Below are positions 1-11,766 of a stretch of 64,000 bases of DNA, piece by piece (position 1 is the first letter of the stretch; each line of letters opens with the position of its first letter). Origin of the DNA: Polaromonas sp. (lineage in GTDB: Bacteria > Pseudomonadota > Gammaproteobacteria > Burkholderiales > Burkholderiaceae_C); contig NZ_JACPOF010000029.1 in assembly GCF_016185115.1 (NCBI RefSeq), positions 374,530 through 438,529 on the forward strand. The letters run 5' to 3'. Under the pieces are notes generated by a model. It worked only from the letters and a program-made list of their open reading frames with translations, was not told the DNA's origin and searched no databases. The position numbers and the translations under genes were made by a program.

Positions 1-168
1 ACCTCCTGGACCTTTTGCTAAAAAGAAAAGAAGCCTCACAGCTCTCAGAGCCTGATTCACAGGCCACTGCATCCACTCCCGAAGCTCTCGAAGTTCTCTA
101 CCTGTTACGTCCAGCCGCAAGCCCGGCCGTGACTGCCCCTGTTTGACCTGACCAGAAAGAAGCATGAA

Positions 169-1479
169 ATGAAGCTAGCTGACAATAAAGCCACCCTGTC
201 CTTCAGCAACGGCAGCCCGAGCATTGATTTGCCGGTTTACAAGGGCAATGTCGGCCCTGACGTGGTCGACATCCGCAAGCTGTACGCGCAGACCGGCATG
301 TTCACGTATGACCCGGGCTTCCTGTCCACCGCGTCCTGCCAGTCGGCCATCACCTACATCGACGGCGACAAGGGTGAGCTGCTGTACCGCGGCTACCCCA
401 TCGAGCAGCTGGCCACCAACTGCGATTACATGGAAACCTGCCACCTGCTGCTGTACGGAGAGCTGCCGAACGCCAAGGGCAAGGCCGACTTCACACGCAC
501 CGTGACCATGCACACCATGGTCAACGAGCAGATGCAGTTCTTCCTGCGCGGGTTCCGCCGTGATGCGCACCCGATGGCCATCATGACCGGCCTGGTTGGC
601 GCGCTGTCGGCCTTCTACCACGACAGCACGGACATCAACAATCCCGAGCACCGCGAGATCGCCGCGATCCGCCTGATCGCCAAGATGCCAACGCTGGTCG
701 CCATGGCATACAAGTACACCGTGGGCCAGCCCTACATGTACCCCAAGAACGACCTGAGCTACGCCGGCAACTTCCTGCACATGATGTTTGCAACTCCGTG
801 CGAAGACTACAAGGTCAACCCTGTGCTCGAACGTGCGCTGGACCGCATCTTCATCCTGCACGCAGACCACGAACAAAACGCCTCGACCTCTACCGTGCGC
901 CTGTGCGGTTCGTCCGGCACCAACCCGTTTGCCGCGATTGCAGCCGGTGTGGCCTGCCTCTGGGGTCCCGCACACGGCGGCGCCAACGAAGCAGCCCTGA
1001 ACATGCTGGGCGACATCCAGAAAAACGGCGGCATCGAGAAAATAGGTGACTTCATCAAGCAGGTGAAGGACAAGAACTCCGGCGTCAAGCTGATGGGCTT
1101 TGGCCACCGCGTCTACAAGAACTATGACCCGCGCGCCAAGCTCATGCAGGAAACCTGCAAGGAAGTGCTGAAGGAAATGGGCCTTGAAAACGACCCGCTG
1201 TTCAAGCTGGCCATGGCCCTGGAAAAAATTGCCCTGGAAGACGACTACTTTGTCTCGCGCAAGCTCTACCCCAATGTCGACTTCTACTCTGGCATTGTGC
1301 AAAAAGCCATCGGCATCCCCGTGCCGCTGTTCACCGCCGTCTTCGCGCTGGCCCGTACCGTCGGCTGGATTGCCCAGCTGAACGAAATGATCAGCGACCC
1401 TGAATACAAGATTGGCCGTCCACGCCAGTTGTTCACCGGCTCCGAAACCCGCCAGGTCAAGCCCATCGCCCAGCGCTAG
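169..1479 (+). CDS. gltA: Citrate synthase (type II)
   Basis: 436 aa ORF; motifs typical of GltA ([38 protein letters not shown]). Confidence 0.97.
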   Translation: MKLADNKATLSFSNGSPSIDLPVYKGNVGPDVVDIRKLYAQTGMFTYDPGFLSTASCQSAITYIDGDKGELLYRGYPIEQLATNCDYMETCHLLLYGELPNAKGKADFTRTVTMHTMVNEQMQFFLRGFRRDAHPMAIMTGLVGALSAFYHDSTDINNPEHREIAAIRLIAKMPTLVAMAYKYTVGQPYMYPKNDLSYAGNFLHMMFATPCEDYKVNPVLERALDRIFILHADHEQNASTSTVRLCGSSGTNPFAAIAAGVACLWGPAHGGANEAALNMLGDIQKNGGIEKIGDFIKQVKDKNSGVKLMGFGHRVYKNYDPRAKLMQETCKEVLKEMGLENDPLFKLAMALEKIALEDDYFVSRKLYPNVDFYSGIVQKAIGIPVPLFTAVFALARTVGWIAQLNEMISDPEYKIGRPRQLFTGSETRQVKPIAQR

Positions 1480-1519
1480 GCTGCGTCACAGGCACACAGC
1501 AGCACGAGTTGCCAGCCAG

Positions 1520-1552
1520 GCCCGCCAGATGGCAACGTCGGCGGGCTTTTTT
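1520..1552 (+). terminator. Rho-independent terminator downstream of gltA
   Basis: GCCCGCC (1520-1526) ... GGCGGGC (1540-1546) followed by TTTTTT. Confidence 0.75.
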
Positions 1553-1620
1553 ACGCCTGCGTGAAGCTACTTCGCCCCACACTCCTTCAAAAACAAAGTT
1601 TCAGAGCGGCAGTCAGCTTC

Positions 1621-1793
1621 TGCTTACTATCAAATTTATAGCTGCTCACGTACGTATTTATTGGCCTGCAGCCGTTTTTATGCCTCAAAACAGGCCTTTT
1701 TTGATCCAAAAAAGCGGATTTGAAGCATCACCGACAGCTGGAAAGTCAGATTTTTAACGTGTACGGCAAAAAATTAACATCTACGTTAAAAAT
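1621..1793 (+). repeat. Dispersed intergenic repeat, copy A, followed by a TTAAC-containing inverted repeat
   Basis: tagctgctcacgtacgtatttattggcctgcagccgtttttatgcct matches the reverse complement of 40430-40524; ATTTTTAACGT (1750-1760) / ACGTTAAAAAT (1783-1793) inverted repeat follows. Confidence 0.8.
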
Positions 1794-1899
1794 TGGCTGG
1801 CGAACTGAATCGCTCACGGCAAGTCGGCCATCGTGGATTGCGATGACAAACACCATCCGGTCAAGGCAAAATATCACCCATCGTCTCAAAAGGCGATGC

Positions 1900-2169
1900 T
1901 CAGTGTCTGTTCACACTATTTTCAGGAGATGCGTTGTGAGTCAAAAGGGCTGTGCGCAAGGCGCAAAACGCAGATGGGGTAGACCCCATCAAGGCTTTGC
2001 AACGCCGCGCACGGCCTTTTTGATCACAACCCGCAGGGAACGGGGTGAAAACAGCGCCACTCTGCGTTGCACTCCTGGGTCAGGCAGGTGCCTGAACGTC
2101 GTCGCGCGCCTTGATTGGCGCTGTTTTCACCGCGTTCGCACTCCTGAAAATAGTGTGAACAGACCCTGA
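1900..2169. mobile_element. MITE-like non-coding element: 29-bp terminal inverted repeats enclosing two 98-nt hairpins
   Basis: TCAGTGTCTGTTCACACTATTTTCAGGAG (1900-1928) and CTCCTGAAAATAGTGTGAACAGACCCTGA (2141-2169) are inverted with one mismatch; internal hairpins 1933-2030 and 2039-2136. Confidence 0.75.
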
Positions 2170-2172
2170 CCC

Positions 2173-3162
2173 ATGTCCACCAAAAGCTCAGAACGCAACT
2201 TCGCGCGCCGCATAGACCTGACCTCGCTTCAGCTCTTTGTGGCCGTGTGCGAGCTGGGCAGCATTGGCAAGGCGGCAGAGCGTGAGTTCATTGCCGCCTC
2301 AGCCGTCAGCAAGCGTTTAAGCGACCTTGAAGCGACACTCGACACCCCCCTGCTCTACCGCCACACACGCGGTGTCGGCCTGACGCCTGCCGGCGAGAGC
2401 CTGCTGCACCATGCGCGCTCTGTGCTTTTCAGCCTTGAAAAAATGCAGGGCGAGCTCAGCGAATATGCCGACGGCGTGCGCGGCCATGTGCGGGTGCATG
2501 CCAGCATCTCGGCCATCGTGCAGTTTTTGCCCGAGGACCTGGGTGCCTTCATCGCCGGGCATCCGCAGATCAAGATCGACCTTGAGGAACACCTGAGCAC
2601 CGAGGTCATGCGCGCCGTGCAGGAAGGCGCCGCCGACCTCGGCATCTGCAACACCGGGGTCGGGGCTGGCGAGTTGCAGACCATGCCCTACCGCAGCGAC
2701 AAGCTGGTGCTAATCGTTCCCCGGGGTCATGCCCTTGCAGCGCTGGGCCCGATCCAGTTTGAAGCTGCGCTCGACTACGACCAGGTCGGCCTGCATTCGA
2801 ACAGCTCGATTTACCTGGCCATGCGCCAGGCCGCTGCCGACGTGGGCCGAACCATCAAGCTGCGCATCCACGTCACCGGACTGGACGCCATGTGCCGCAT
2901 GATCCAGAACGGCCTGGGCGTCGGCGTGATGCCGCATCGCGCGTTCGAGCTGATGCACGGCATGGGCGAACTGGCCGCCGTGCCGCTGCTTGACGAGTGG
3001 GCGACGCGCGACATCCAGCTGGTCGCGCGCGATTTTTCAACCCTGCCCGTGACGGCCCGCCTGCTGGTCGAACACCTGACGCAGCCGGCGAAAGATGCAG
3101 CGCCGGCGAAAAACAAATCTGCAGTGCGCGCCGCCGCCAGACCCGCCGCGGCGACCGCCTGA
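2173..3162 (+). CDS. LysR-family transcriptional regulator
   Basis: N-terminal LysR helix-turn-helix (LTSLQLFVAVCELGSIGKAAEREFIAASAVSKRLSDLEATLDTPLLYRHTRGVGLTPAG). Confidence 0.93.
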   Translation: MSTKSSERNFARRIDLTSLQLFVAVCELGSIGKAAEREFIAASAVSKRLSDLEATLDTPLLYRHTRGVGLTPAGESLLHHARSVLFSLEKMQGELSEYADGVRGHVRVHASISAIVQFLPEDLGAFIAGHPQIKIDLEEHLSTEVMRAVQEGAADLGICNTGVGAGELQTMPYRSDKLVLIVPRGHALAALGPIQFEAALDYDQVGLHSNSSIYLAMRQAAADVGRTIKLRIHVTGLDAMCRMIQNGLGVGVMPHRAFELMHGMGELAAVPLLDEWATRDIQLVARDFSTLPVTARLLVEHLTQPAKDAAPAKNKSAVRAAARPAAATA

Positions 3163-3219
3163 AAAGACAACACGAATCACCACAACAATTACCACGACCG
3201 AAAGCAAAAGGAAATCACC

Positions 3220-4641
3220 ATGGGACGCACCCTCTACGACAAGATCTGGGACGAACACGTCGTTCATACCGAAGAAGACGGCACCTCGATTCTGTACATC
3301 GACCGCCATCTGGTCCACGAAGTCACCAGCCCGCAGGCATTTGAAGGCCTGCGCGAAGCCGGCCGCAAGGTCTGGCGCATCAGCTCCATCGTCGCCACCG
3401 CCGACCACAACACGCCCACCACAGGCTGGGAGCTGGGCTACGACGGCATCACCGACCTGGTCAGCAAGGAACAGATCACCACGCTGGATGCCAACATCAA
3501 GGAATCAGGCGCTGCAGCCTTCTTCCCGTTTCTCTCCAAACGCCAGGGTATCGTGCATGTTATGGGGCCTGAAAACGGCGCCACGCTGCCCGGCATGACG
3601 GTTGTTTGCGGCGACTCGCACACCTCCACCCACGGCGCTTTCGGCGCGCTGGCGCATGGCATTGGCACCAGCGAAGTCGAGCACGTGATGGCGACCCAGA
3701 CGTTGCTGGCAAAAAAAGCCAAAAACATGCTGATCAAGGTCGAAGGCAAACTCGCCCCCGGCCTGACGGGCAAGGACATCGTGCTGGCCATCATCGGCAA
3801 GATTGGCACGGCGGGCGGTACCGGCTACGCCATTGAATTTGGCGGCTCGGCCATACGCGCGCTCAGCATGGAAGGCCGCATGACGGTCTGCAACATGGCG
3901 ATTGAGGCCGGCGCTCGGTCCGGCCTCGTTGCGGTAGACCAGAAGACCATCGACTACGTCAAGGGCCGCCTGCTCTCGCCCACCGGCGTCGAGTGGGACA
4001 TGGCTGTGAAGTACTGGAACACACTGCAGTCGGATGCCGATGCGAAGTTTGACGCTGTTGTCGAACTCGACGCCAGCCAGATCCAGCCGCAGGTCACCTG
4101 GGGCACCTCGCCCGAGATGGTGCTGCCCGTGACCGGCAAGACGCCAGACCCGGACAAGGAAAAAGACGCCAACAAGCGCGATGCCATCGAACGTGCGCTG
4201 AAATATATGGGCCTGGAGCCCGGCAAGGCCCTTGACGACATTTACGTCGACAAGGTCTTCATTGGCTCGTGCACCAACAGCCGCATTGAAGACATGCGCG
4301 AAGCCGCCGCCGTGATCAAGAAGATTGGCCAGAAAGTCGCCAAGAACGTCAAGCTGGCGATGGTTGTGCCCGGTTCAGGCCTGGTCAAGGAACAGGCAGA
4401 ACGCGAAGGCCTGGACAAGATTTTTGTCGCCGCAGGTTTTGAATGGCGCGAGCCCGGCTGCTCGATGTGCCTGGCCATGAACGCCGACCGGCTGGAGCCG
4501 GGCGAGCGCTGCGCCTCGACCAGCAACCGCAACTTCGAAGGCCGGCAGGGCGCCGGCGGCCGCACCCACCTGGTCAGTCCGGCCATGGCAGCTGCTGCAG
4601 CCGTACACGGTCACTTCGTCGATATCAGAAAGTTTGCGTAA
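3220..4641 (+). CDS. leuC: 3-isopropylmalate dehydratase large subunit
   Basis: 473 aa; [55 protein letters not shown]. Confidence 0.97.
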   Translation: MGRTLYDKIWDEHVVHTEEDGTSILYIDRHLVHEVTSPQAFEGLREAGRKVWRISSIVATADHNTPTTGWELGYDGITDLVSKEQITTLDANIKESGAAAFFPFLSKRQGIVHVMGPENGATLPGMTVVCGDSHTSTHGAFGALAHGIGTSEVEHVMATQTLLAKKAKNMLIKVEGKLAPGLTGKDIVLAIIGKIGTAGGTGYAIEFGGSAIRALSMEGRMTVCNMAIEAGARSGLVAVDQKTIDYVKGRLLSPTGVEWDMAVKYWNTLQSDADAKFDAVVELDASQIQPQVTWGTSPEMVLPVTGKTPDPDKEKDANKRDAIERALKYMGLEPGKALDDIYVDKVFIGSCTNSRIEDMREAAAVIKKIGQKVAKNVKLAMVVPGSGLVKEQAEREGLDKIFVAAGFEWREPGCSMCLAMNADRLEPGERCASTSNRNFEGRQGAGGRTHLVSPAMAAAAAVHGHFVDIRKFA

Positions 4642-4650
4642 GGAACCATC

Positions 4651-5313
4651 ATGCAGAAATTCACCGTACACAAAGGCCTGGTCGCTCCCATGGACCGCGA
4701 GAACGTCGACACCGACGCCATCATTCCCAAGCAGTTTCTGAAGTCCATCCGCAAGACGGGTTTTGGCCCCAACCTGTTTGACGCCTGGCGTTACCTCGAC
4801 GAAGGTTTCCCGGGCCAGGACCCGGCCAGCCGCAAGCCCAACCCCGACTTCGTGCTGAACCAGCCGCGCTACAAGGGCGCGTCGGTGTTGCTGGCGCGCA
4901 AAAACTTTGGCTGCGGCTCCTCGCGTGAGCACGCGCCCTGGGCCCTGGACCAGTTTGGCTTTCGCGCCATCATTGCGCCCAGCTACGCCGACATCTTTTT
5001 CAACAACAGCTTCAAGAACGGCCTGCTTCCCATCGTGTTGCCGGAGGCACAAGTGGCAGCCCTGTTTGATGAAGCGCTGGCCTTTCCAGGCTATGAACTG
5101 ACGATTGACCTTGAGCGCCAGGTCATCGTCAAGCCCGACGGCAAGGAACTGCCGTTTGATGTGCAGGCCTTCCGCAAATACTGCCTGCTCAACGGACTGG
5201 ACGATATTGGACTGACCTTGCGCCAGAGCGACAAGATCAAGGCCTATGAGGCCGAACGCCTGGCCACCAAGCCCTGGCTCAACCACATGGCCACGCCAGG
5301 TTTTACCGGCTGA
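4651..5313 (+). CDS. leuD: 3-isopropylmalate dehydratase small subunit
   Basis: 220 aa; [31 protein letters not shown]. Confidence 0.97.
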   Translation: MQKFTVHKGLVAPMDRENVDTDAIIPKQFLKSIRKTGFGPNLFDAWRYLDEGFPGQDPASRKPNPDFVLNQPRYKGASVLLARKNFGCGSSREHAPWALDQFGFRAIIAPSYADIFFNNSFKNGLLPIVLPEAQVAALFDEALAFPGYELTIDLERQVIVKPDGKELPFDVQAFRKYCLLNGLDDIGLTLRQSDKIKAYEAERLATKPWLNHMATPGFTG

Positions 5314-5373
5314 AAATCCGGGTTCGCGACAACTATCGCCATTTAAAACAATCGCTACAAGAAGACAGTAAAA

Positions 5374-6444
<1,071 letters not shown>

Positions 6445-6543
6445 CCCCCACGGTTGCGCACAACGCGCAAGCGCCCTGCCCCCCGAGGGGGCCGCTGCGC
6501 CTGCGGTCTGGCAAAGCCAGTCCCGCGGCCCCTGCTTGCAAAG
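6445..6543 (+). repeat. Structured GC-rich repeat, copy 1, directly after the leuB stop
   Basis: cccccacgg...ctgccccccgagggggccgctgcgcctgcggtctggcaaagccagtcccgcggcccctgcttgcaaag; related copies at 39684, 42184 and 43866. Confidence 0.85.
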
Positions 6544-6574
6544 AGGAGCGCCGTCGATTCGCTACAATAGAGCC

Positions 6575-6679
6575 ATGTTTAAAAACCCCGCACCCGTGAG
6601 CTTTGTCGCCGCTTCGCGCGCGACCAGCGCTGCGCCGGTTTTTAGCCAGATCACCAAAACGACCACCATTAAGGGCTAG
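6575..6679 (+). CDS. Candidate 34-aa leader peptide upstream of asd (MFKNPAPVSFVAASRATSAAPVFSQITKTTTIKG)
   Basis: Short ORF preceded by a TACAAT -10-like hexamer (6563-6568); C-terminus ITKTTTIK is rich in Thr/Lys/Ile codons; a hairpin and T-runs follow before asd. Confidence 0.45.
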   Translation: MFKNPAPVSFVAASRATSAAPVFSQITKTTTIKG

Positions 6680-6702
6680 CAAGCCTGGTTCGTCGTGCCC
6701 TG

Positions 6703-6746
6703 CCGGCTCGATGAGCCGGGCCAAAAAGCCTTATTTTTGACTTTTT
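6703..6746 (+). promoter_or_regulatory. Candidate attenuator hairpin in the asd 5' region
   Basis: CCGGCTC (6703-6709) GAT GAGCCGG (6713-6719), then TTATTTTTGACTTTTTG. Confidence 0.4.
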
Positions 6747-6759
6747 GAAGGGCAACATC

Positions 6760-7899
6760 ATGAAACTCAAGGGAAATCTCACGGGACTCGTCGGCTGGCG
6801 GGGCATGGTCGGCTCGGTGCTGATCGACCGCATGCAGGCCGAAGGCGACTTCGACCTGATCGAGCCAGTCTTCTTTTCGACTTCCAATGCCGGCGGCAAG
6901 GCCCCTGCGCAGGCGAAGAACGAAAAGACCCTGAAGGATGCCTACGACATCGACGCCCTGAAGAAATGCGACGTGATCATCACCGCCCAGGGCGGCGACT
7001 ACACCTCTGAGGTCTTCCCCAAGCTGCGCGCCGCCGGCTGGGACGGCCACTGGATTGACGCCGCATCGACCTTGCGCATGAACAGCGATGCCATCATCGT
7101 GCTGGACCCGGTCAACCTGCCCGTCATCCAGAACGCCATGAGCAAGGGCGGCAAGAACTGGATTGGCGGCAACTGCACCGTCAGCTGCATGCTCATGGGC
7201 GTGGGCGCACTCTACAAGGCCGGTCTGGTCGAGTGGATGACCAGCATGACCTATCAGGCCGCTTCAGGCGGCGGCGCGCAGCACATGCGTGAACTGCTGA
7301 CCCAGTACGGCACGCTCAACAGTGAAGTGCGCGCCCTGCTGGACGACCCGAAGTCCGCCATCCTTGAAATCGACCGCCGCGTGCTGGCCAAACAGCAGTC
7401 GCTGACTGCCGACGAAACCGCCAACTTCGGCGTGCCACTGGGCGGCTCGCTGATCCCCTGGATCGACAAGGATCTGGGCGACGGCATGAGCAAGGAAGAA
7501 TGGAAAGGTGGCGCAGAAACCAACAAGATCCTGGGCCAGGGCGCTGGCTTTGGCACGGCGGCCACGCCGGTCGACGGCTTCTGCGTGCGCATAGGCGCCA
7601 TGCGTTGCCACAGCCAGGCATTGACCTTCAAACTGAAGAAGGACGTACCGCTGGCAGATATCGAGGCCATGATCGCCGCTGACAACCAGTGGGTCAAAGT
7701 GGTGCCCAACACGCGCGAAGCATCGATCAGGGACCTCACACCGGTGTCCGTCACGGGCACCATGCAGATTCCTGTCGGCCGCCTGCGCAAGCTGGCCATG
7801 GGCCCTGACTACCTGGGCGCATTTACGGTCGGCGATCAGCTTTTGTGGGGTGCGGCAGAACCGCTGCGCCGCATGCTGCGCATCCTGCTACAGGCCTGA
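6760..7899 (+). CDS. asd: Aspartate-semialdehyde dehydrogenase
   Basis: ATG at 6760 preceded by [67 protein letters not shown]. Confidence 0.96.
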   Translation: MKLKGNLTGLVGWRGMVGSVLIDRMQAEGDFDLIEPVFFSTSNAGGKAPAQAKNEKTLKDAYDIDALKKCDVIITAQGGDYTSEVFPKLRAAGWDGHWIDAASTLRMNSDAIIVLDPVNLPVIQNAMSKGGKNWIGGNCTVSCMLMGVGALYKAGLVEWMTSMTYQAASGGGAQHMRELLTQYGTLNSEVRALLDDPKSAILEIDRRVLAKQQSLTADETANFGVPLGGSLIPWIDKDLGDGMSKEEWKGGAETNKILGQGAGFGTAATPVDGFCVRIGAMRCHSQALTFKLKKDVPLADIEAMIAADNQWVKVVPNTREASIRDLTPVSVTGTMQIPVGRLRKLAMGPDYLGAFTVGDQLLWGAAEPLRRMLRILLQA

Positions 7900-8160
7900 G
7901 GCCCGGAAATTGCTCAAAGTGAGGCGAGTGACCGATCCATCGCCAACAGGTAAGCACTTGTGAATGGGCGTTGTCGTCAGACAACAATTAAAAGTTGTAA
8001 GTGCCGCCTGACCAACTGTGTCAAAACTTAAGTGGTGTCTTAGCTTGTCAGCGTAATGCCTTGATGTTAAGGTTGTTTTTCGAAAATACGCATCGAGGTT
8101 TTTGTGCGCTTAAGCAGAATAAAGTTACATGCAGACCGAGCACAGGAGGCTCAAAACCCC

Positions 8161-10890
8161 ATGAATAATCCCGGTCATTTGCGCATGGGGGCACTTGCAA
8201 GCGCAGTCGCATTGCTGGCCGGTCTGGCAAGTTTTGACGCAGCGGCCCTGGGTCTGGGCCGCATCACGGTTCAATCTGCACTCGGTGAGCCCCTGCGGGC
8301 AGAGATCGATATTTCCGAAATCAACGCCGATGAGGCGAACAGCCTGCGCGCCGGCGTCGCCAGCCCGGACGCATTCAAGCAGGCAGGTCTTGAATACACC
8401 CCTGCCGTTGTGGGCCTGCAGGTCAGCCTGCAAAAACGCGCCGACGGCCGGGCCTTCCTGCGCCTGAGCAGCACAAGGCCTGTCACCGAACCTTTTGTAG
8501 ACCTCGTTCTGGAGGCCAACTGGTCGTCAGGCCGCATCGTGCGTGACTACACCATGCTGTTTGACCCGCCCAACCTGCGGCAGGCGGCAGCGCCGGTCTC
8601 ACCCACAGCCCCGATATTTTTCCGACCGGCAGCGCCTCTCCCCCCACCTCCGGCAGCAGGCATCGCCAGCACTCCGTATTACCCCACCAGCCCGCCGCCT
8701 GCCAGGGTCGCGCCAGCGCCAGCTGCAGTCGCGCCCGTGCAAAGACCTGCGCCACCTCCCCGGCAACCTGCTGTCGCGCGGGCTCCAGCCAGCGGCCAGC
8801 AAGTTACCGTCAAGGCCGGCGACACGGCTGGCAAAATCGCCGCCCAGAACAAGCCTGCCAGCATTTCGCTGGACCAGATGCTGGTGGCATTGCTCAGAAG
8901 CAACCCGGACGCATTCATAGGCGGCAACATCAACCGCCTGAAATCCGGCGCGGTGCTGGATCTTCCCTCGGCTGACGATGCCGGGGCAATGACGCCAGGC
9001 GAGGCTTCCCGGACCATAGTCGCCCAATCCAAAGATTTCAATGACTTCCGCCGCAAGCTGGCCGATGGTGTTCCCGCCACACAGGCTGACAGTTCCACCC
9101 GTCAGGCCAGTGGCAGGGTGCAGGCCCGTGTCGAAGACAAGGCACCGGCGACGACAGCCCCCGACAAGCTGACCTTGTCAAAGGGCGCAGTCCAGGGCAA
9201 AGCGGCAGCAGAAGACAAGATCGCCAAGGAACGCGAGTCCAAAGCGGCTTCTGATCGCGTTGCCGAACTCTCAAAAAACATCAGCGACCTGAGCAAACTG
9301 ACCGCCGGGCCAGCCGCAACTGCCAGCGCAGCCAAAGGCGTCGGTGTCCCGGTGGCAAACCCGGGCGCTCCCGCCTCTTCTCCGACTGCGGCAGGCACCG
9401 CAGCATCCGCGCCCGCAAGTGCACCTCGACCAGTTGCCAGTGCAGCCGTCGCGGTTGCCAGTGCGCCGGCATCGGCATCCCTGGCTGCAGCCTCTTCACC
9501 GCTTGCAAGCGCGAGCGTAGCGGCAAGCCCGGCATCCCAGGCTGCCGCCGTGGCCGCAGTTGCCAGTCCGCCTGCAGCGCCAGTGGTCAAAAAACCGGTA
9601 GCGCCTCCTCCCCCTCCGCCGCCTGAGCCCAGCCTCATGGATGAGTTGCAGGACAACCCGTTTGTCCTGCCGGGCATTGCTGCCCTGCTGCTGTTGCTGG
9701 CCGGTTTTGGCTTCTACCGCTACAAGAAGCGGAACAACGCCGTTCAGGTAGACAGTTCATTCCTCGAAAGCCGACTGCAGCCGGACTCATTCTTTGGCGC
9801 AAGCGGAGGCCAGCGTATCGACACCAGCGAAGGCGGTGCCACAGGCTCGTCCCTCGTCTACTCACCCAGCCAGCTCGACGCGGCAGGCGATGTGGATCCC
9901 GTCGCAGAAGCAGACGTTTACCTCGCCTATGGGCGCGATCTGCAGGCCGAGGAAATCCTCAAGGAAGCCATGCGCACGACCCCGACGCGTGTGGCAATTC
10001 ACTCCAAGCTCATGGAAATCTACGCCAAACGCCGCGATACCAAGGCTTTTGAGGTGGTGGCCATTGAAGCTTACAACCTGACGCGTGGCGAGGGCCCCGA
10101 GTGGGCTTACATCGCTGAAATGGGACGGGATCTTGATGGATACAACCCGCTCTACCAGCCTGGTGGCCAGCCACTCACGTCTGACGGGGGCGGTTCCGTT
10201 GATTCGACCAGCAGCGCGCCTGCGTTTGGCTCAAGCACGATTCCGCAAATGATTGAGGCACAGCCAGAAGAACCGGCAGGTTCCGTGGACTTCGATCTGG
10301 ACCTGGACTTTTCCCTGGGTGATGAGCCCCCGGCAGTAGCCGCCCTGCCGCCAGCCGCCGCACCCGTTGAGCCAGCATCGAGCTACCAGCCTGAACCCAC
10401 AGTCGCAATGCAGGCCCCGCCCGCAGACCCTATCTTCGACGGTCTCGAGATGGACTTTTCAACCGGCACGGTCGCGCTGCACCCAACACCGGAACCCGCC
10501 CCGATTGCCCTCGCCGAGGACAATCCGGCAGAGATGACCCTTTCGTCAAGCGGCCTGACATTTACAACCGAAGAACCAGCCCCTGCGTCTGCAAAAGCGG
10601 TTCCTGCGCCCGCCCCGCTGGCTGCCGCGCCCGACAACGGTATGCTGGAGTTCGACCTGGGCTCCCTGTCTCTGGACCTGGGTGGCCCCAGTACAGAAAG
10701 CCCAACCCTGTCACTGGCTGAAGAGTCCTCTATCGGTGACGACCCACTGGCCACCAAGCTTGCGCTCGCTGAAGAATTCCAGGCGCTGGGCGACTCCGAT
10801 GGTGCGCGTTCGCTGGCAGAGGAAGTTGCGTCCCAGTCCACCGGACCGCTCAAGAGCAGGGCGCAGGCGTTTCTTAACGGCCTGTCGTGA
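8161..10890 (+). CDS. fimV: FimV-like pilus assembly / polar protein
   Basis: Signal peptide, LGLGRITVQSALGEPLRAEIDI N-terminal domain, LysM-like segment, Ala/Pro-rich linker, one TM segment, acidic C-terminal TPR-like region. Confidence 0.85.
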   Translation: MNNPGHLRMGALASAVALLAGLASFDAAALGLGRITVQSALGEPLRAEIDISEINADEANSLRAGVASPDAFKQAGLEYTPAVVGLQVSLQKRADGRAFLRLSSTRPVTEPFVDLVLEANWSSGRIVRDYTMLFDPPNLRQAAAPVSPTAPIFFRPAAPLPPPPAAGIASTPYYPTSPPPARVAPAPAAVAPVQRPAPPPRQPAVARAPASGQQVTVKAGDTAGKIAAQNKPASISLDQMLVALLRSNPDAFIGGNINRLKSGAVLDLPSADDAGAMTPGEASRTIVAQSKDFNDFRRKLADGVPATQADSSTRQASGRVQARVEDKAPATTAPDKLTLSKGAVQGKAAAEDKIAKERESKAASDRVAELSKNISDLSKLTAGPAATASAAKGVGVPVANPGAPASSPTAAGTAASAPASAPRPVASAAVAVASAPASASLAAASSPLASASVAASPASQAAAVAAVASPPAAPVVKKPVAPPPPPPPEPSLMDELQDNPFVLPGIAALLLLLAGFGFYRYKKRNNAVQVDSSFLESRLQPDSFFGASGGQRIDTSEGGATGSSLVYSPSQLDAAGDVDPVAEADVYLAYGRDLQAEEILKEAMRTTPTRVAIHSKLMEIYAKRRDTKAFEVVAIEAYNLTRGEGPEWAYIAEMGRDLDGYNPLYQPGGQPLTSDGGGSVDSTSSAPAFGSSTIPQMIEAQPEEPAGSVDFDLDLDFSLGDEPPAVAALPPAAAPVEPASSYQPEPTVAMQAPPADPIFDGLEMDFSTGTVALHPTPEPAPIALAEDNPAEMTLSSSGLTFTTEEPAPASAKAVPAPAPLAAAPDNGMLEFDLGSLSLDLGGPSTESPTLSLAEESSIGDDPLATKLALAEEFQALGDSDGARSLAEEVASQSTGPLKSRAQAFLNGLS

Positions 10891-10950
10891 CGGCCAGTTG
10901 AACGCTGTATCGCGTTCGCTGGTTACTGCGCACCAGGCCGCCGCATCACC

Positions 10951-11745
10951 GTGAGAATAGCTCTTGGCGTAAGCTACGGCGGAAGCGGGTATGAGGGCTG
11001 GCAAAGCCAGCTATCGGGTAACACCGTACAGGACAAGCTGGAGCTGGCACTTGGCAAATTTGCAGCCCAGCCGATACGCACCCTTTGCGCTGGACGCACC
11101 GATGCAGGTGTACACGGGCTGATGCAGGTCGTTCACTTTGACACTGGATTGAAGCGTGAAACAGCATCATGGGTGCGCGGCACCAATGCTTTCCTGCCCC
11201 GGGATATTGCCGTGCAATGGGCACGGGAAGTGCCGGACGAATTCCACTGCCGGGGAAGCGCAATTGCACGCCGTTATGCCTATGTGGTGCTGGAGTCCCC
11301 GGTCCGCCCCAGCGTGGAAGCTGGTCGGGTGGGCTGGGTTTACAGGCCCCTGGACGGCAATGCCATGAAAGAGGCGGCAGCATACCTGGTCGGGGAGCAT
11401 GATTTCAGCTCGTTCCGGGCAGCGCAGTGCCAGGCGAAATCTCCCGTAAAAACCGTCAACAGGATTGACATCAGCAAGCGGGCGGGTGAGGGTGCCAGTT
11501 ATTGGCGTTTTGAATTTGAAGCCAACGCATTCCTGCACCACATGATCAGGAACGTCATGGGATGCCTGGTTGCGATTGGCCAGGGCGAGTATCCGCCGCA
11601 ATGGCTAGGCGAGGTCATACAAGCGCGCCGGCGGGACGCCGCAGCGCCCACCTTTTCCCCGGATGGCCTGTATTTCCTGGGACCGGTCTATGAAGACCAC
11701 TATGGCCTGCCCAAACGCACAGCGGCCTATGATTGGCTTCCCTGA
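10951..11745 (+). CDS. truA: tRNA pseudouridine(38-40) synthase
   Basis: GTG start; GVSYGGSGYEGWQSQ, CAGRTDAGVHGLMQVVHFDT. Confidence 0.95.
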   Translation: MRIALGVSYGGSGYEGWQSQLSGNTVQDKLELALGKFAAQPIRTLCAGRTDAGVHGLMQVVHFDTGLKRETASWVRGTNAFLPRDIAVQWAREVPDEFHCRGSAIARRYAYVVLESPVRPSVEAGRVGWVYRPLDGNAMKEAAAYLVGEHDFSSFRAAQCQAKSPVKTVNRIDISKRAGEGASYWRFEFEANAFLHHMIRNVMGCLVAIGQGEYPPQWLGEVIQARRRDAAAPTFSPDGLYFLGPVYEDHYGLPKRTAAYDWLP

Positions 11746-11766
11746 TCAAGACCCTATTTTAAAACC

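Noticed and set aside
175-1302. 375-aa minus-strand ORF antisense to gltA, and similar long antisense ORFs (e.g. 4375-5694, 12506-13516, 14639-15472, 38418-39815)
   Set aside because: Shadow ORFs caused by GC-rich codon bias opposite well-supported genes; low-complexity His/Val/Gly/Arg-rich translations with no recognisable motif.
1720-2169. 149-aa ORF between gltA and lysR
   Set aside because: It runs through the TTAAC inverted repeat and the double-hairpin element and ends in the right TIR; no protein-like composition.
3095-3598. Plus-strand ORF containing [14 protein letters not shown] just before leuC, reminiscent of thrL
   Set aside because: Its start lies out of frame inside lysR and the frame runs far into leuC; no terminator-like hairpin or stop precedes leuC. 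Probably just a CA-rich, unstructured 5' region.
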